Below, in pieces: positions 54,897 through 62,780 of a DNA stretch of 64,000 nt. This DNA comes from Candidatus Tepidiaquacellales bacterium OLB4/UTCHB1. GTDB taxonomy: Bacteria > Bacteroidota > Ignavibacteria > Tepidaquicellales > Tepidaquicellaceae. Position numbers and translations under genes: made by a program. How positions within the stretch are numbered: the first letter of the stretch is position 1; the number at the start of each line of letters is the position of its first letter. The notes beneath the pieces were generated by a model, which saw only the letters and a list, made by a program, of their open reading frames with translations, was not told the origin of the DNA and did no database searches. The stretch covers positions 62,001 to 126,000 of the forward strand of contig MWSW01000016.1 of assembly GCA_002050165.1 (NCBI GenBank). Direction: 5' to 3'.

Positions 54897-54928
54897 ATAA
54901 AAAAACCGCCATTCGGGGAAATGGCGGT
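54897..54928 (-). terminator. terminator of the small secreted protein gene
   Basis: ACCGCCATT / AATGGCGGT hairpin (54905-54928) with a T-run on the minus strand (A-rich 54893-54905), 29 bp after the stop of the gene at 54957. Confidence 0.85.
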
Positions 54929-54956
54929 ATCGTTGGAGGTTAAAATAAAGGAAGTA

Positions 54957-55313
54957 TTAACTTTCTTTATAGTTTACTTTATATACGAACACTTTTCCGT
55001 GTAGTTGCGGATCCGTCCAGAGGTTCAACTTGTTTAGTTTGTGCTTTATATTTTTAATAAGGTTTTTATTCGTGCTTCGTATCGAGATAAATTCAATTTT
55101 TCCGGAATCATTAACCTTTGCGGTTACCATGGCTGCGCCCTTTAATTCCTTTGAGCTAAAAAGCAACGAAGGCGTTTCCAGTTTCGTTTTTACTTCTTTT
55201 ACTAGTTGTTGATTTAAACCTCCGACTGATTGTGCATCCATACCGGAATAGCAGATGTTTGAAGTTAAGATTACCGCTATTATGATTATTCCCGGCACTT
55301 TTATTAATTTCAT
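54957..55313 (-). CDS. small secreted protein, TonB-C-like pattern
   Basis: 118 residues from the ATG at 55313, preceded by GAGGAG 10 bp upstream; an ATG at 55331 lies before that site. A signal peptide (about 1-24) leads into a domain with ...AAMVTAKVNDSGKIEFISI and a helical NLIKNIKHKLNKLNLW. The 'V.V..DG.I.....' pattern resembles the TonB C-terminal fold, but no TonB box or membrane anchor remains; the family is not certain. An inverted repeat lies 36-59 bp upstream of the start. Confidence 0.6.
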   Translation of the reverse strand: MKLIKVPGIIIIAVILTSNICYSGMDAQSVGGLNQQLVKEVKTKLETPSLLFSSKELKGAAMVTAKVNDSGKIEFISIRSTNKNLIKNIKHKLNKLNLWTDPQLHGKVFVYKVNYKES

Positions 55314-55348
55314 TTTTATAATTCTCCTCATTGTTTAATTTGAAAGAC

Positions 55349-55372
55349 TCGTACAATTAATTATTCGTACGA
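55349..55372. promoter_or_regulatory. inverted repeat TCGTAC-N12-GTACGA, possible operator
   Basis: TCGTAC at 55349-55354 and GTACGA at 55367-55372, centred about 47 bp upstream of the small secreted protein start (-) and 68 bp before the RluD-type gene (+). The size fits a dimeric repressor site, but no regulator gene is near. Confidence 0.35.
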
Positions 55373-55428
55373 AGGTTCTTTTTGTTGCATATCATATACT
55401 ACATTTCCATTTCTTAATAGTCATTACA

Positions 55429-56412
55429 TTGTTGAAAAATTACAAATTCACAGTTCCCGAAATCAATACCCGTCAGAGGATAGATAAATACATCGCACAA
55501 TTCATTGAGGGAATTTCAAGAACCCGGGTGCAGAAATGCATAAATCTCGGCTTCCTGACTGTCAATGGCGATATTGTTAAATCGAATTACATTGTAAAGC
55601 CTGCGGATGAAATTGATATTGATATTCCGGTTACAGAGAAACAGGATATCGAGCCCGAAGACATACCTCTCGATATAATTTTTGAGGATAAACACCTACT
55701 GGTGGTCAATAAACCTGCCGGAATGGTAACACATCCGGGATACAGTAATTATAATGGTACGCTCGTCAATGCTGTCTTATTCCACGCGATGAAGTCATCT
55801 GACCTTTTGTCTAATCTGAACGGCTTCGAGAGAGCAGGGATTGTTCACAGACTTGATAAGGACACGTCCGGACTTCTCGTAATAGCAAAGGATGAGAATA
55901 CACACAGGAAGCTATCAGACCAGTTTTTCCATCACACAATCGAACGTGAATACAATGCAATAGTATGGGGTGCATTCAGGGAAAAGTCAGGTACAATTAA
56001 AGGTAAGATTGGGCGGGACAAACGCGACAGGAAAAAAATGTCAGTAATTCCCGACGATGAACCCGGAGGAAAAGAAGCTATAACACTATATGAAGTTATT
56101 GAAGAATTTGAACTCGCGTCGTTAGTTAAACTTAATCTAAAAACCGGAAGGACGCACCAGATTAGGGTTCACATGTCTTTTACCGGTCATCCGGTCTTTG
56201 GAGACGAAACATACGGTGGCAGAAGACCGCAATCCAAATTACTCAGTTCAAAAATGAGATCACACATAAAGAATCTGCTTGAGTTAATACCGCGACAAGC
56301 ATTGCATGCGCGTGTTCTTGGTTTTATACATCCGGCAGATAATAAGTTTATGCGATTCGAAAGCAATCTCCCCGAAGATATGAATAATCTTATTACGAGA
56401 CTTAGGGGCTGA
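55429..56412 (+). CDS. rluD: RluA/RluD-family 23S rRNA pseudouridine synthase
   Basis: 327 residues from a TTG (a second TTG follows directly). An S4 RNA-binding domain (about 15-75, SRTRVQKCINLGFLTVNG) precedes the catalytic domain with the Asp motif HRLDKDTSGLLVIAK and the KTGRTHQIRVHM block. RluD converts U1911, U1915 and U1917 of helix 69. The family is certain; RluD versus RluC/other target is by length and S4 domain. It is a single gene ending at a bidirectional terminator. Confidence 0.9.
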   Translation: MLKNYKFTVPEINTRQRIDKYIAQFIEGISRTRVQKCINLGFLTVNGDIVKSNYIVKPADEIDIDIPVTEKQDIEPEDIPLDIIFEDKHLLVVNKPAGMVTHPGYSNYNGTLVNAVLFHAMKSSDLLSNLNGFERAGIVHRLDKDTSGLLVIAKDENTHRKLSDQFFHHTIEREYNAIVWGAFREKSGTIKGKIGRDKRDRKKMSVIPDDEPGGKEAITLYEVIEEFELASLVKLNLKTGRTHQIRVHMSFTGHPVFGDETYGGRRPQSKLLSSKMRSHIKNLLELIPRQALHARVLGFIHPADNKFMRFESNLPEDMNNLITRLRG

Positions 56413-56450
56413 GTGTCAATTTGAAATTCATATTTCAACCAATTGAAATG

Positions 56451-56483
56451 AAAAAACCCGCAACCGGAAGTTGCGGGTTTTTT
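56451..56483. terminator. bidirectional terminator
   Basis: Fourteen-base-pair hairpin AAAAAACCCGCAAC / GTTGCGGGTTTTTT with a five-base loop, between convergent rluD and the sorting-domain gene. Confidence 0.93.
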
Positions 56484-56513
56484 AAAGAATGAATTAATAC
56501 ATGACAAGTCCGG

Positions 56514-58793
56514 TTATTTCACAAGCAACATCTTTTTCATCTGGATGAATTCACCAGCGGAAATCTGATAGATGTACATACCACTTGCGAGGCTACTTCC
56601 ATCAAACTGGACTGAATAATATCCGGCTGTTTTGAATTCGTTGACTACCTGCGCCACTTCCCTTCCGGTTAAATCGAACACCTTCAATGTTACCATTGCG
56701 TCTATCGGAAGTTGGAAATCTATCTTCGTAACCGGGTTAAACGGATTCGGATAGTTTTGAGCTATTTTGAAGTTCTCAGGAGTACCGATCATTACGCTTC
56801 CTGTTAAACCAAAGTCAGCTGTATTGTTACCGTTTACATCGTACTGAACAAGCCTGTACTCGTAAGCACCTGATACCAGATTCTTATCAAAGTAAGAATA
56901 AGATCTATGCTCGTATGTAGTCCCTGAACCTTTTACTGAACCAACGGTTACCCAGGCTTCTGTACCGGTTACTTTCCTCTGTATTTCAAACCTGTCATTG
57001 TTCTCTTCCCATGCAGTTTCCCAATTCAGTGTAACATTGTTTCTGTCAACCATTGCATTGAAACTAATTAAATCAACTGGGAGCGGACCATTGTAAACGA
57101 GTGTAATAGCTGACCCGTTACTCGGGTTAACTGTGTTTGCAACACCATTCCAGTTGCCGGAAGGCTCTGTGATAAACTGTACGAGATCACCGGGAGCATC
57201 TGTTCCTGAAACGAGTTCCCGCTCTTCAAGTCTTCTGATTCCGTTTGGTAGATTATTAGGAATTATTGTTCCCCACCTGCCCGATTGAGTTGCAATATTA
57301 GTTCTGTATTCGGGTAGAATTGATGAAACCGTTGTCAAATCGAAACCAATATTTTCAATTAAAGCAGATGATATTGGTCTTCCGGTGCCGTCAACATTAT
57401 CATAAAGCATAATAACGTTTTTATCGGTTCCATTTGTTGATTGACCCCAGAACAATGAACCTTGCAACGGATCGCTTGGTGTAGTACCCCAGTTAACAAC
57501 CTTCACTGTTTGTGTTGATCTCAGCCTATGTTCTATTGAGGTACCGCCGGCTCCGTCATTTAAACAGATTACTGCGGTAAGTTCCTTACCTGGAGTAAAT
57601 CTGGCAGGATTTCCGGATGGAATTGATACAAACCACCCCGAATATGAACCTGAACCATCGGCTGTAAATTCACCGTAATTATCAGGGTTCGATAAGTTAC
57701 CGGTAGATGAATATCTGTACCCCGATGGTTCGGCAAACATTATAATACCTGCGCCATTCGCCGGTGAACCTACTGTATCAAGTAAATTGAAGTACCTGTA
57801 TGTTGCTCCCGGGGTTAAACCATTCAGCTCTACGAAATATGCCATTGGGATTCTGCCGTTATTTGATCCGTTAAGTCCCTGCATGTACTGAGGGAAATGA
57901 ATTTCGGTCATTGATGGTTCGGTGCTAATATTACTATATAAGTCGAATGGTGCAAACTGGCTTAATGTAGGTGACCATGTGTGTACAGTTGTTGCCGTTC
58001 CTGTTGCTGTATCAATAGTTCTAAGTGCATTTATCATGCTGCCGCCATCGAGACCTAAGAGATAAAGAACTCCATTTACCCTGTCGAAGGTTGCGCCACA
58101 ACCGAAATTTAAATTGAAACCAAGAGGTCCGATGACTGTTGCTTGACCGGTAGATTTATTTATGGAATAAAGGTTGTCGGTACCAAGGTCTATTCCATAC
58201 ATGTGTCCGTCATCATCAATTACGATTTTCACCATTAAGCCACCTGTATTGTTCAATGGTCCAATAGTAGTTGTTACACCGGTTGCTGTATTTATTGTAC
58301 CTAAAGTATCCTCAGTACAGATATACGCAATTCCTGATGTAGGATCAAAAGCAAGGCCATTCACACCGGCGGTAATACTACCTGTCATATTTGCTACCAG
58401 TGTAGGGACCCCAGTTGTTGTATCAACGGTGTAAAGCTGGCTAGTTCCGGAAACATCACCTACGGTAGTTAAAAAGAATGTACCGTTTGGCGCAAAGGCT
58501 CCGGCAGAGGCGAAATCTGTAAATGTGTGACTTCCGACGACGGTTGTTGTGTAGCCGGGGATTGGGAAAGTAACAAAATTCGTTGGTGTAGGATATGTTT
58601 GAAACGCAAAAGCTGTTGTTCCCGTCCCATCAAAGAAAGAATTTATAACATTTTTTTGAGACAACTGATTGCTAATCAGATGAGAAGGAATAGGCCCTGC
58701 ACTCGGCATCTCCTGTGCCTTAACGAATGAGAAACCTAAGATAAAAACAAAAAGAGTTACAAACGAAAGAAAATGTTGGTTCTTAAATTTCAT
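56514..58793 (-). CDS. large secreted propeller protein with type IX sorting domain
   Basis: 759 residues. A signal peptide (about 1-26, ending VKAQ) precedes a propeller-like part (about 40-310) rich in repeats such as LYTVDTTTGVPTLVA, LYSINKSTGQATVIGPLG and ALRTIDTATGTATTV, as in DUF4394/NHL-like proteins. A second beta domain follows (about 310-590), then an Ig-like ALSWETAWEENNDRFEIQR-type module with NLNWETAW. The tail (about 672-759) is a sorting domain FKIAQNYPNPFNPVTKIDF ... GMYIYQISAGEF, MKKMLLVK. The tail is clearly diverged from the near-identical pair at 46066/48349. The role is unknown; surface or secreted. Confidence 0.83.
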   Translation of the reverse strand: MKFKNQHFLSFVTLFVFILGFSFVKAQEMPSAGPIPSHLISNQLSQKNVINSFFDGTGTTAFAFQTYPTPTNFVTFPIPGYTTTVVGSHTFTDFASAGAFAPNGTFFLTTVGDVSGTSQLYTVDTTTGVPTLVANMTGSITAGVNGLAFDPTSGIAYICTEDTLGTINTATGVTTTIGPLNNTGGLMVKIVIDDDGHMYGIDLGTDNLYSINKSTGQATVIGPLGFNLNFGCGATFDRVNGVLYLLGLDGGSMINALRTIDTATGTATTVHTWSPTLSQFAPFDLYSNISTEPSMTEIHFPQYMQGLNGSNNGRIPMAYFVELNGLTPGATYRYFNLLDTVGSPANGAGIIMFAEPSGYRYSSTGNLSNPDNYGEFTADGSGSYSGWFVSIPSGNPARFTPGKELTAVICLNDGAGGTSIEHRLRSTQTVKVVNWGTTPSDPLQGSLFWGQSTNGTDKNVIMLYDNVDGTGRPISSALIENIGFDLTTVSSILPEYRTNIATQSGRWGTIIPNNLPNGIRRLEERELVSGTDAPGDLVQFITEPSGNWNGVANTVNPSNGSAITLVYNGPLPVDLISFNAMVDRNNVTLNWETAWEENNDRFEIQRKVTGTEAWVTVGSVKGSGTTYEHRSYSYFDKNLVSGAYEYRLVQYDVNGNNTADFGLTGSVMIGTPENFKIAQNYPNPFNPVTKIDFQLPIDAMVTLKVFDLTGREVAQVVNEFKTAGYYSVQFDGSSLASGMYIYQISAGEFIQMKKMLLVK

Positions 58794-58973
58794 AGTTTTT
58801 TAGTTTAATTTGGTGAGTGATTGAATTTATTAATTTTGACTTATTATTTCAAGTTTCAAATGAAAAAACCCGAACCCGCAAGATTTAAAAAATCTGACTA
58901 AACTCTATTCCGATTCATTCTATGTTACACTAAACTCAATTAGTAATTCAGGGAGGGAATTGTCAGCTTGGTT

Positions 58974-58999
58974 CTATTTACTGCAAAGCAGTTAAATAG
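58974..58999. other. inverted repeat in leader of the large secreted-protein gene
   Basis: CTATTTACTGC / GCAG-TTAAATAG pairs as eleven base pairs with one bulge around an AAA loop. No T-run follows. It lies about 180 bp before the start at 58793 and downstream of the DUF368 gene, so it could be an RNA processing or regulatory element. Confidence 0.3.
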
Positions 59000-59051
59000 T
59001 CCCCGTGGCGAAATTCTGAAATCTGATTTATATCATTAAAAGCTAAAAGAA

Positions 59052-60032
59052 CTAAACCGCTTCATTTCTGCTTCCGGCTTTTTCTATTATATAAATAATA
59101 ATGATGCCGATAGCAATAAACATTAATATCAGCCATGCATCAACTGAATTGAAATATGGGAGAATATTCTCCTGAATTTTAACAATTTCTCCCTGAAAAT
59201 TTTTCGTTTCACCAATGATCTTTTTCCACGGCCAGATTACATTCAAAGACCCTAGCATAAATCCTGCAAGAACCGCAATCGCATTATCGTGGTGATGCTT
59301 GAATAACCAGTTTAAAACCTTTGAAAAAGATATCAAACCGGATATACAACCAAGCGCAAATATGGCTGCCAGACCAAATTCAGTAGCGGGAAATTCTGAT
59401 ACTATTTTCCCAAAATCCCCGGTTGTTATTGAAGTGAATAATGACTTCATATATCCTGAGATTGCAGATACGATTGATATCACGTAATGGTACTTTCCCA
59501 GTATAAGCAAAATGTATGAGCCGGAAATTCCGGGTAAAATCATTGCGATAATTGCGATGAATCCGGCAAAAAAGAGAAACAAAGGGCTATCAGGGGTTTT
59601 GATTATGCTGGACGATGTAACAAAATACGCTATAATTGCCCCTGCGATAAAATAAACTGAATGGCTTACTTTAAGGTGTTTTACTTTTTTTATAACAATA
59701 TAGATTGACGAAAGGATCAAACCGAAGAAAAAAGCCCAAAGATATGTTTCGTAGTTCTTGAGTAGAAATTCAATTAATTTAGAAAATATAAGAATGGATG
59801 TAGCTGCGCCTCCGACAACCAACAAGAGAAAAAGCGCATCTATCTTTCTAAAAAATTCCCTGAATTTTAATTTCACCAACAATTTGAGGGCGTGGTGGTC
59901 AATATTGTGCAAGGCCGAAACAAGTCGTTCATAAATTCCTGTGATAAACGCAATCGTTCCACCAGAAACGCCGGGGATCAAATCCGCCATACCGATTCCT
60001 ATACCCCTCAAATACAATAAAAGGTTTTTCAT
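59052..60032 (-). CDS. DUF368 family polyprenyl-phosphate transporter (PopT-like)
   Basis: 326 residues with about eight to ten membrane segments. The DUF368 hallmark is at the N-terminus: GIGMADLIPGVSGGTIAFITGIYERL, repeated in weaker form as MILPGISGSYILLILGKY in the second half, which suggests an internal duplication. Members are undecaprenyl-phosphate translocases (PopT) that recycle the lipid carrier across the inner membrane. Its neighbours are a UPF0104 flippase-like protein and lolA, so the group is envelope-related. Confidence 0.9.
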   Translation of the reverse strand: MKNLLLYLRGIGIGMADLIPGVSGGTIAFITGIYERLVSALHNIDHHALKLLVKLKFREFFRKIDALFLLLVVGGAATSILIFSKLIEFLLKNYETYLWAFFFGLILSSIYIVIKKVKHLKVSHSVYFIAGAIIAYFVTSSSIIKTPDSPLFLFFAGFIAIIAMILPGISGSYILLILGKYHYVISIVSAISGYMKSLFTSITTGDFGKIVSEFPATEFGLAAIFALGCISGLISFSKVLNWLFKHHHDNAIAVLAGFMLGSLNVIWPWKKIIGETKNFQGEIVKIQENILPYFNSVDAWLILMFIAIGIIIIYIIEKAGSRNEAV

Positions 60033-60178
60033 TTAAATATTATTTTTGTTATCAAACCTTTATTAATCCCAAACTCCTTTACCACCTGAAAGAGCTTATT
60101 AAATTTGCTTTAAAAAATGAACGCTCAAAATAAGATAATATTACAAAATAATCCACAAAATACGTACTGCTCTTTCAT

Positions 60179-61186
60179 TTAAAACCTATCGCTTAATTTG
60201 AAATTTGTTTTAATTGAATAGTAAAATCCTATTGATACCAGGAACAGGAAATTTAACAAGTGTGTAACTGTTGCATAACTGAATGCTATTTCTTTTGATA
60301 TATAGAAAATATTAACCAGCGTTCCTGTACAGAAAAAGTGATACGCACCAGCAGAATTGCCGGGTAGTGGAAGAACAAGCGCAAAAGTAATAATTGTTAA
60401 AAGTAGATTAGCATCAACAATACTAAGGTTAATGTCAAACGCAAAAAAAGAAACGTAAGCTGAGACCACATAAGATATCCATAATAGTATCGTAAGGAAA
60501 GCAATTGGAAGATATTTCCCCGGATGTTTAATAAACATAAAGCCATTGATTAGAGAAATCAGAATTTTGTTAACCTTTTCCTGTATTTTCTTCGGCAGAA
60601 ATCTCACTGACAATTTTGAAATAAACTTCTCCGTCCATCGTATGTTTAGAATCATTACAACAATCGCTATCACAAATAAAATTATAGCTATACCCGAATA
60701 ATACGCATAGATTTCAAGATTGTATTCACCGAATGAGCCGGAAATTTCATCTCTGTACCACACAAGACAAATTCCGAATACAGAAATTAAAGTAACCATA
60801 TCAAATATTCTCTCAACTATTATTGTACCGAATGAAGATGCTCTCGACACGTTTTCCATCTTTGCCAGAATTACAGGCCTTGAAAGTTCACCGGACTTTG
60901 GTACGATGCTGTTCATCATGTAACCAATCATCATAGAAGAAAAGAGGTTGGAGAATTTTATATTGTCCTTTATGGGATTGAGGAAATACCGCCACCGGTA
61001 CGCTCTGATGATACCACCAATAATCACCCCGATAAAAGCGCCGGCGAACGCAACAAAGTAATTGGTTTGTTTCAGTTCATTGATAAACGATTCGAATTCA
61101 ACACCTCTGAATGCGAGGTACATGAAAATTCCAATCAGAAGAAAGAAAAAAACGATCCTGATATATTTGGTTGTCGGGCTATTCAA
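60179..61186 (-). CDS. UPF0104 / lysylphosphatidylglycerol-synthase-like membrane protein
   Basis: 335 residues with eight or more membrane segments. The AglD/LPG-synthase transmembrane family pattern is visible: GGIIRAYRWRYFL near residue 60, MNSIVPKSGELSRPVILAK near 100 (the conserved R-P motif), ERIFDMVTLI, and LPLPGNSAGAYHFF near the C-terminus. Members lack the soluble synthase domain and are thought to be lipid flippases or lipid-linked-sugar proteins. It is preceded by a terminator separating it from lolA, so it may have its own promoter. Confidence 0.85.
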   Translation of the reverse strand: MNSPTTKYIRIVFFFLLIGIFMYLAFRGVEFESFINELKQTNYFVAFAGAFIGVIIGGIIRAYRWRYFLNPIKDNIKFSNLFSSMMIGYMMNSIVPKSGELSRPVILAKMENVSRASSFGTIIVERIFDMVTLISVFGICLVWYRDEISGSFGEYNLEIYAYYSGIAIILFVIAIVVMILNIRWTEKFISKLSVRFLPKKIQEKVNKILISLINGFMFIKHPGKYLPIAFLTILLWISYVVSAYVSFFAFDINLSIVDANLLLTIITFALVLPLPGNSAGAYHFFCTGTLVNIFYISKEIAFSYATVTHLLNFLFLVSIGFYYSIKTNFKLSDRF

Positions 61187-61193
61187 TACATTA

Positions 61194-61230
61194 ATAAAAA
61201 AAGTTAAGCGAAACCTGTACGCTTAACTTT
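61194..61230 (-). terminator. terminator of lolA
   Basis: Hairpin AAAGTTAAGCG / CGCTTAACTTT at 61200-61230 with a nine-base loop. On the minus strand a T-run follows, 29 bp after the lolA stop. Confidence 0.88.
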
Positions 61231-61258
61231 AAATTCTGTGACAATGAAATGTCATAAA

Positions 61259-61885
61259 CTATCTCAGGTCAATTACCTCAGTTCCGTTAGGAGCGGTAAA
61301 AGTAAATCTGCTTGAAGCAATTCCAGGATCAAGATTTATTGACTTCAGAGTGTAAGTAGTTGTACCGTCAGAGGAAGTAATTGAAATTTTTCTGATAAGC
61401 TTCTCCTGAGAGTCCACCCATATCAGAGCTGATTTTATATTACCTTTCTTTCTCGGTGTCAACTTCAGTTTGTAACATTCGATTCCATTTACATTTTCGT
61501 TCCCCTCAAGGTCTGAATACATTTCAGTAGGGTAATCAAACAGAAATTTGTTTGGTGAAAAAGTATTAGGACTATCTACATATTTGTCAATTATGACCTG
61601 TTTTTTCTGCGAAGAATACGACCATGAAGTCTTCCCGTCGGTTACTACAGTCTGACCGTTCGTTTCAATTCTGTATTTATTTTCTTTTTGAATGTAAAAC
61701 GTTCCGGATGTATTGGATGTTTTCCCTTTGCTGGATTTGAACGATTTGGAAAAGGTTGCAGTAGCATCTTTCATATCATTATAAGCGCTCTGTACATCCT
61801 GAATAATTTGCTGCGCATCCTGAGAATAAACTGTGGTTGAAAGGAAAAATAAGAATAAAACGTTTAAAATAATTAATTTCATCAT
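61259..61885 (-). CDS. lolA: outer-membrane lipoprotein carrier LolA
   Basis: 208 residues. A signal peptide (about 1-21) ends VYSQ. The LolA fold is visible: AQQIIQDVQSAYNDMKDATATF, SGTFYIQKENKYRIE, DGKTSWSYSS, and SALIWVDSQEKLIRKI. LolA carries lipoproteins through the periplasm from the LolCDE transporter to the outer membrane. The LolB-like lipoprotein at 11827 is a candidate acceptor. It ends at a strong terminator. Confidence 0.93.
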   Translation of the reverse strand: MMKLIILNVLFLFFLSTTVYSQDAQQIIQDVQSAYNDMKDATATFSKSFKSSKGKTSNTSGTFYIQKENKYRIETNGQTVVTDGKTSWSYSSQKKQVIIDKYVDSPNTFSPNKFLFDYPTEMYSDLEGNENVNGIECYKLKLTPRKKGNIKSALIWVDSQEKLIRKISITSSDGTTTYTLKSINLDPGIASSRFTFTAPNGTEVIDLR

Positions 61886-61936
61886 TTGGTTTAGGTTAAA
61901 TCAAAGTTAAAAAATTCTGTTGAAAATTTGAAGTTA

Positions 61937-62734
61937 TTAATTCGTGAACTTTGGTGGTTCCCAACCTGTCCGCTTGTATTTTTCAAGTTCAAGAGATATG
62001 CTCCCGATTGAAACGTTAAACTGAGCTTTAATGGGAATTCGAGCTTCATCTGCCGAAAGCCAGGAAATGAACTCTCCCGTCAATCCGAACAACCCCACAA
62101 AATCAGCAACTCCGGCAATTTTTATGACAGCTACATGGTAATCAATCGCATCCGTACTTACAACATCCTCGTTCATATTAAAAGAGTACTTTACCGACGA
62201 TTCCTTTTCGTTTATATAAACCGGAATATTGTAGTTTTGGTTTCCGAATGATTGCATCCGTGCATTGTAAAACAGAGACAATCCATCCTGATATTTTGCA
62301 CTATTTTCAATTTTCACCTTCTCAAAGTTCTCTATTCTCCCGTCTGTTTCCTTCTGAATTTTTATTTCTGCTTTGTCGTACTCGAATGTGTATTCAATCC
62401 GGGTAATTGATTTATCTTTAAATTCGGTTGAATAAAATTGTCGGGAGTAAAGTTCAGCTTTCTTTGATTGTGTGCTCATTTGGGTTTCAAACAAGTAATT
62501 CAGCGATATAAACGGTATGCCTTCATAACTCTTAATTTCAGCGATTGCTGTATAAATATCTTCGCCTTTTTCTATGTAATGGTTCGTCAGCTTAAACTTA
62601 ACCTGTCCCAACCGGATGAATCCGAAATAAACCCTGTAAATTAACTCTTCACCAACTGCAAGCACTTTCTCCTGCGGGAAAGCAGTTCCAGTTGTAATAA
62701 TGGAAATAATTAATATGAAGAGTAACTTCTTCAA
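61937..62734 (-). CDS. secreted DUF3108 protein
   Basis: 265 residues with a signal peptide (about 1-20). The DUF3108 pattern is present: VGEELIYRVYFGFIRLGQVKF at the start, KSYEGIPFISLNYLFET, then DGLSLFYNARMQSFGN and a C-terminal FISWLSADEARIPIKAQFN. The family is a beta-rich periplasmic domain of unknown function, sometimes linked to outer-membrane or polysaccharide systems. Starts 46 bp after the S41 protease stop and 51 bp before lolA. Confidence 0.85.
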   Translation of the reverse strand: MKKLLFILIISIITTGTAFPQEKVLAVGEELIYRVYFGFIRLGQVKFKLTNHYIEKGEDIYTAIAEIKSYEGIPFISLNYLFETQMSTQSKKAELYSRQFYSTEFKDKSITRIEYTFEYDKAEIKIQKETDGRIENFEKVKIENSAKYQDGLSLFYNARMQSFGNQNYNIPVYINEKESSVKYSFNMNEDVVSTDAIDYHVAVIKIAGVADFVGLFGLTGEFISWLSADEARIPIKAQFNVSIGSISLELEKYKRTGWEPPKFTN

Positions 62735-62780
62735 TTTTTATTTTATCGCTTGGGTTATCAAATATTCGGTTAAGCAAATC

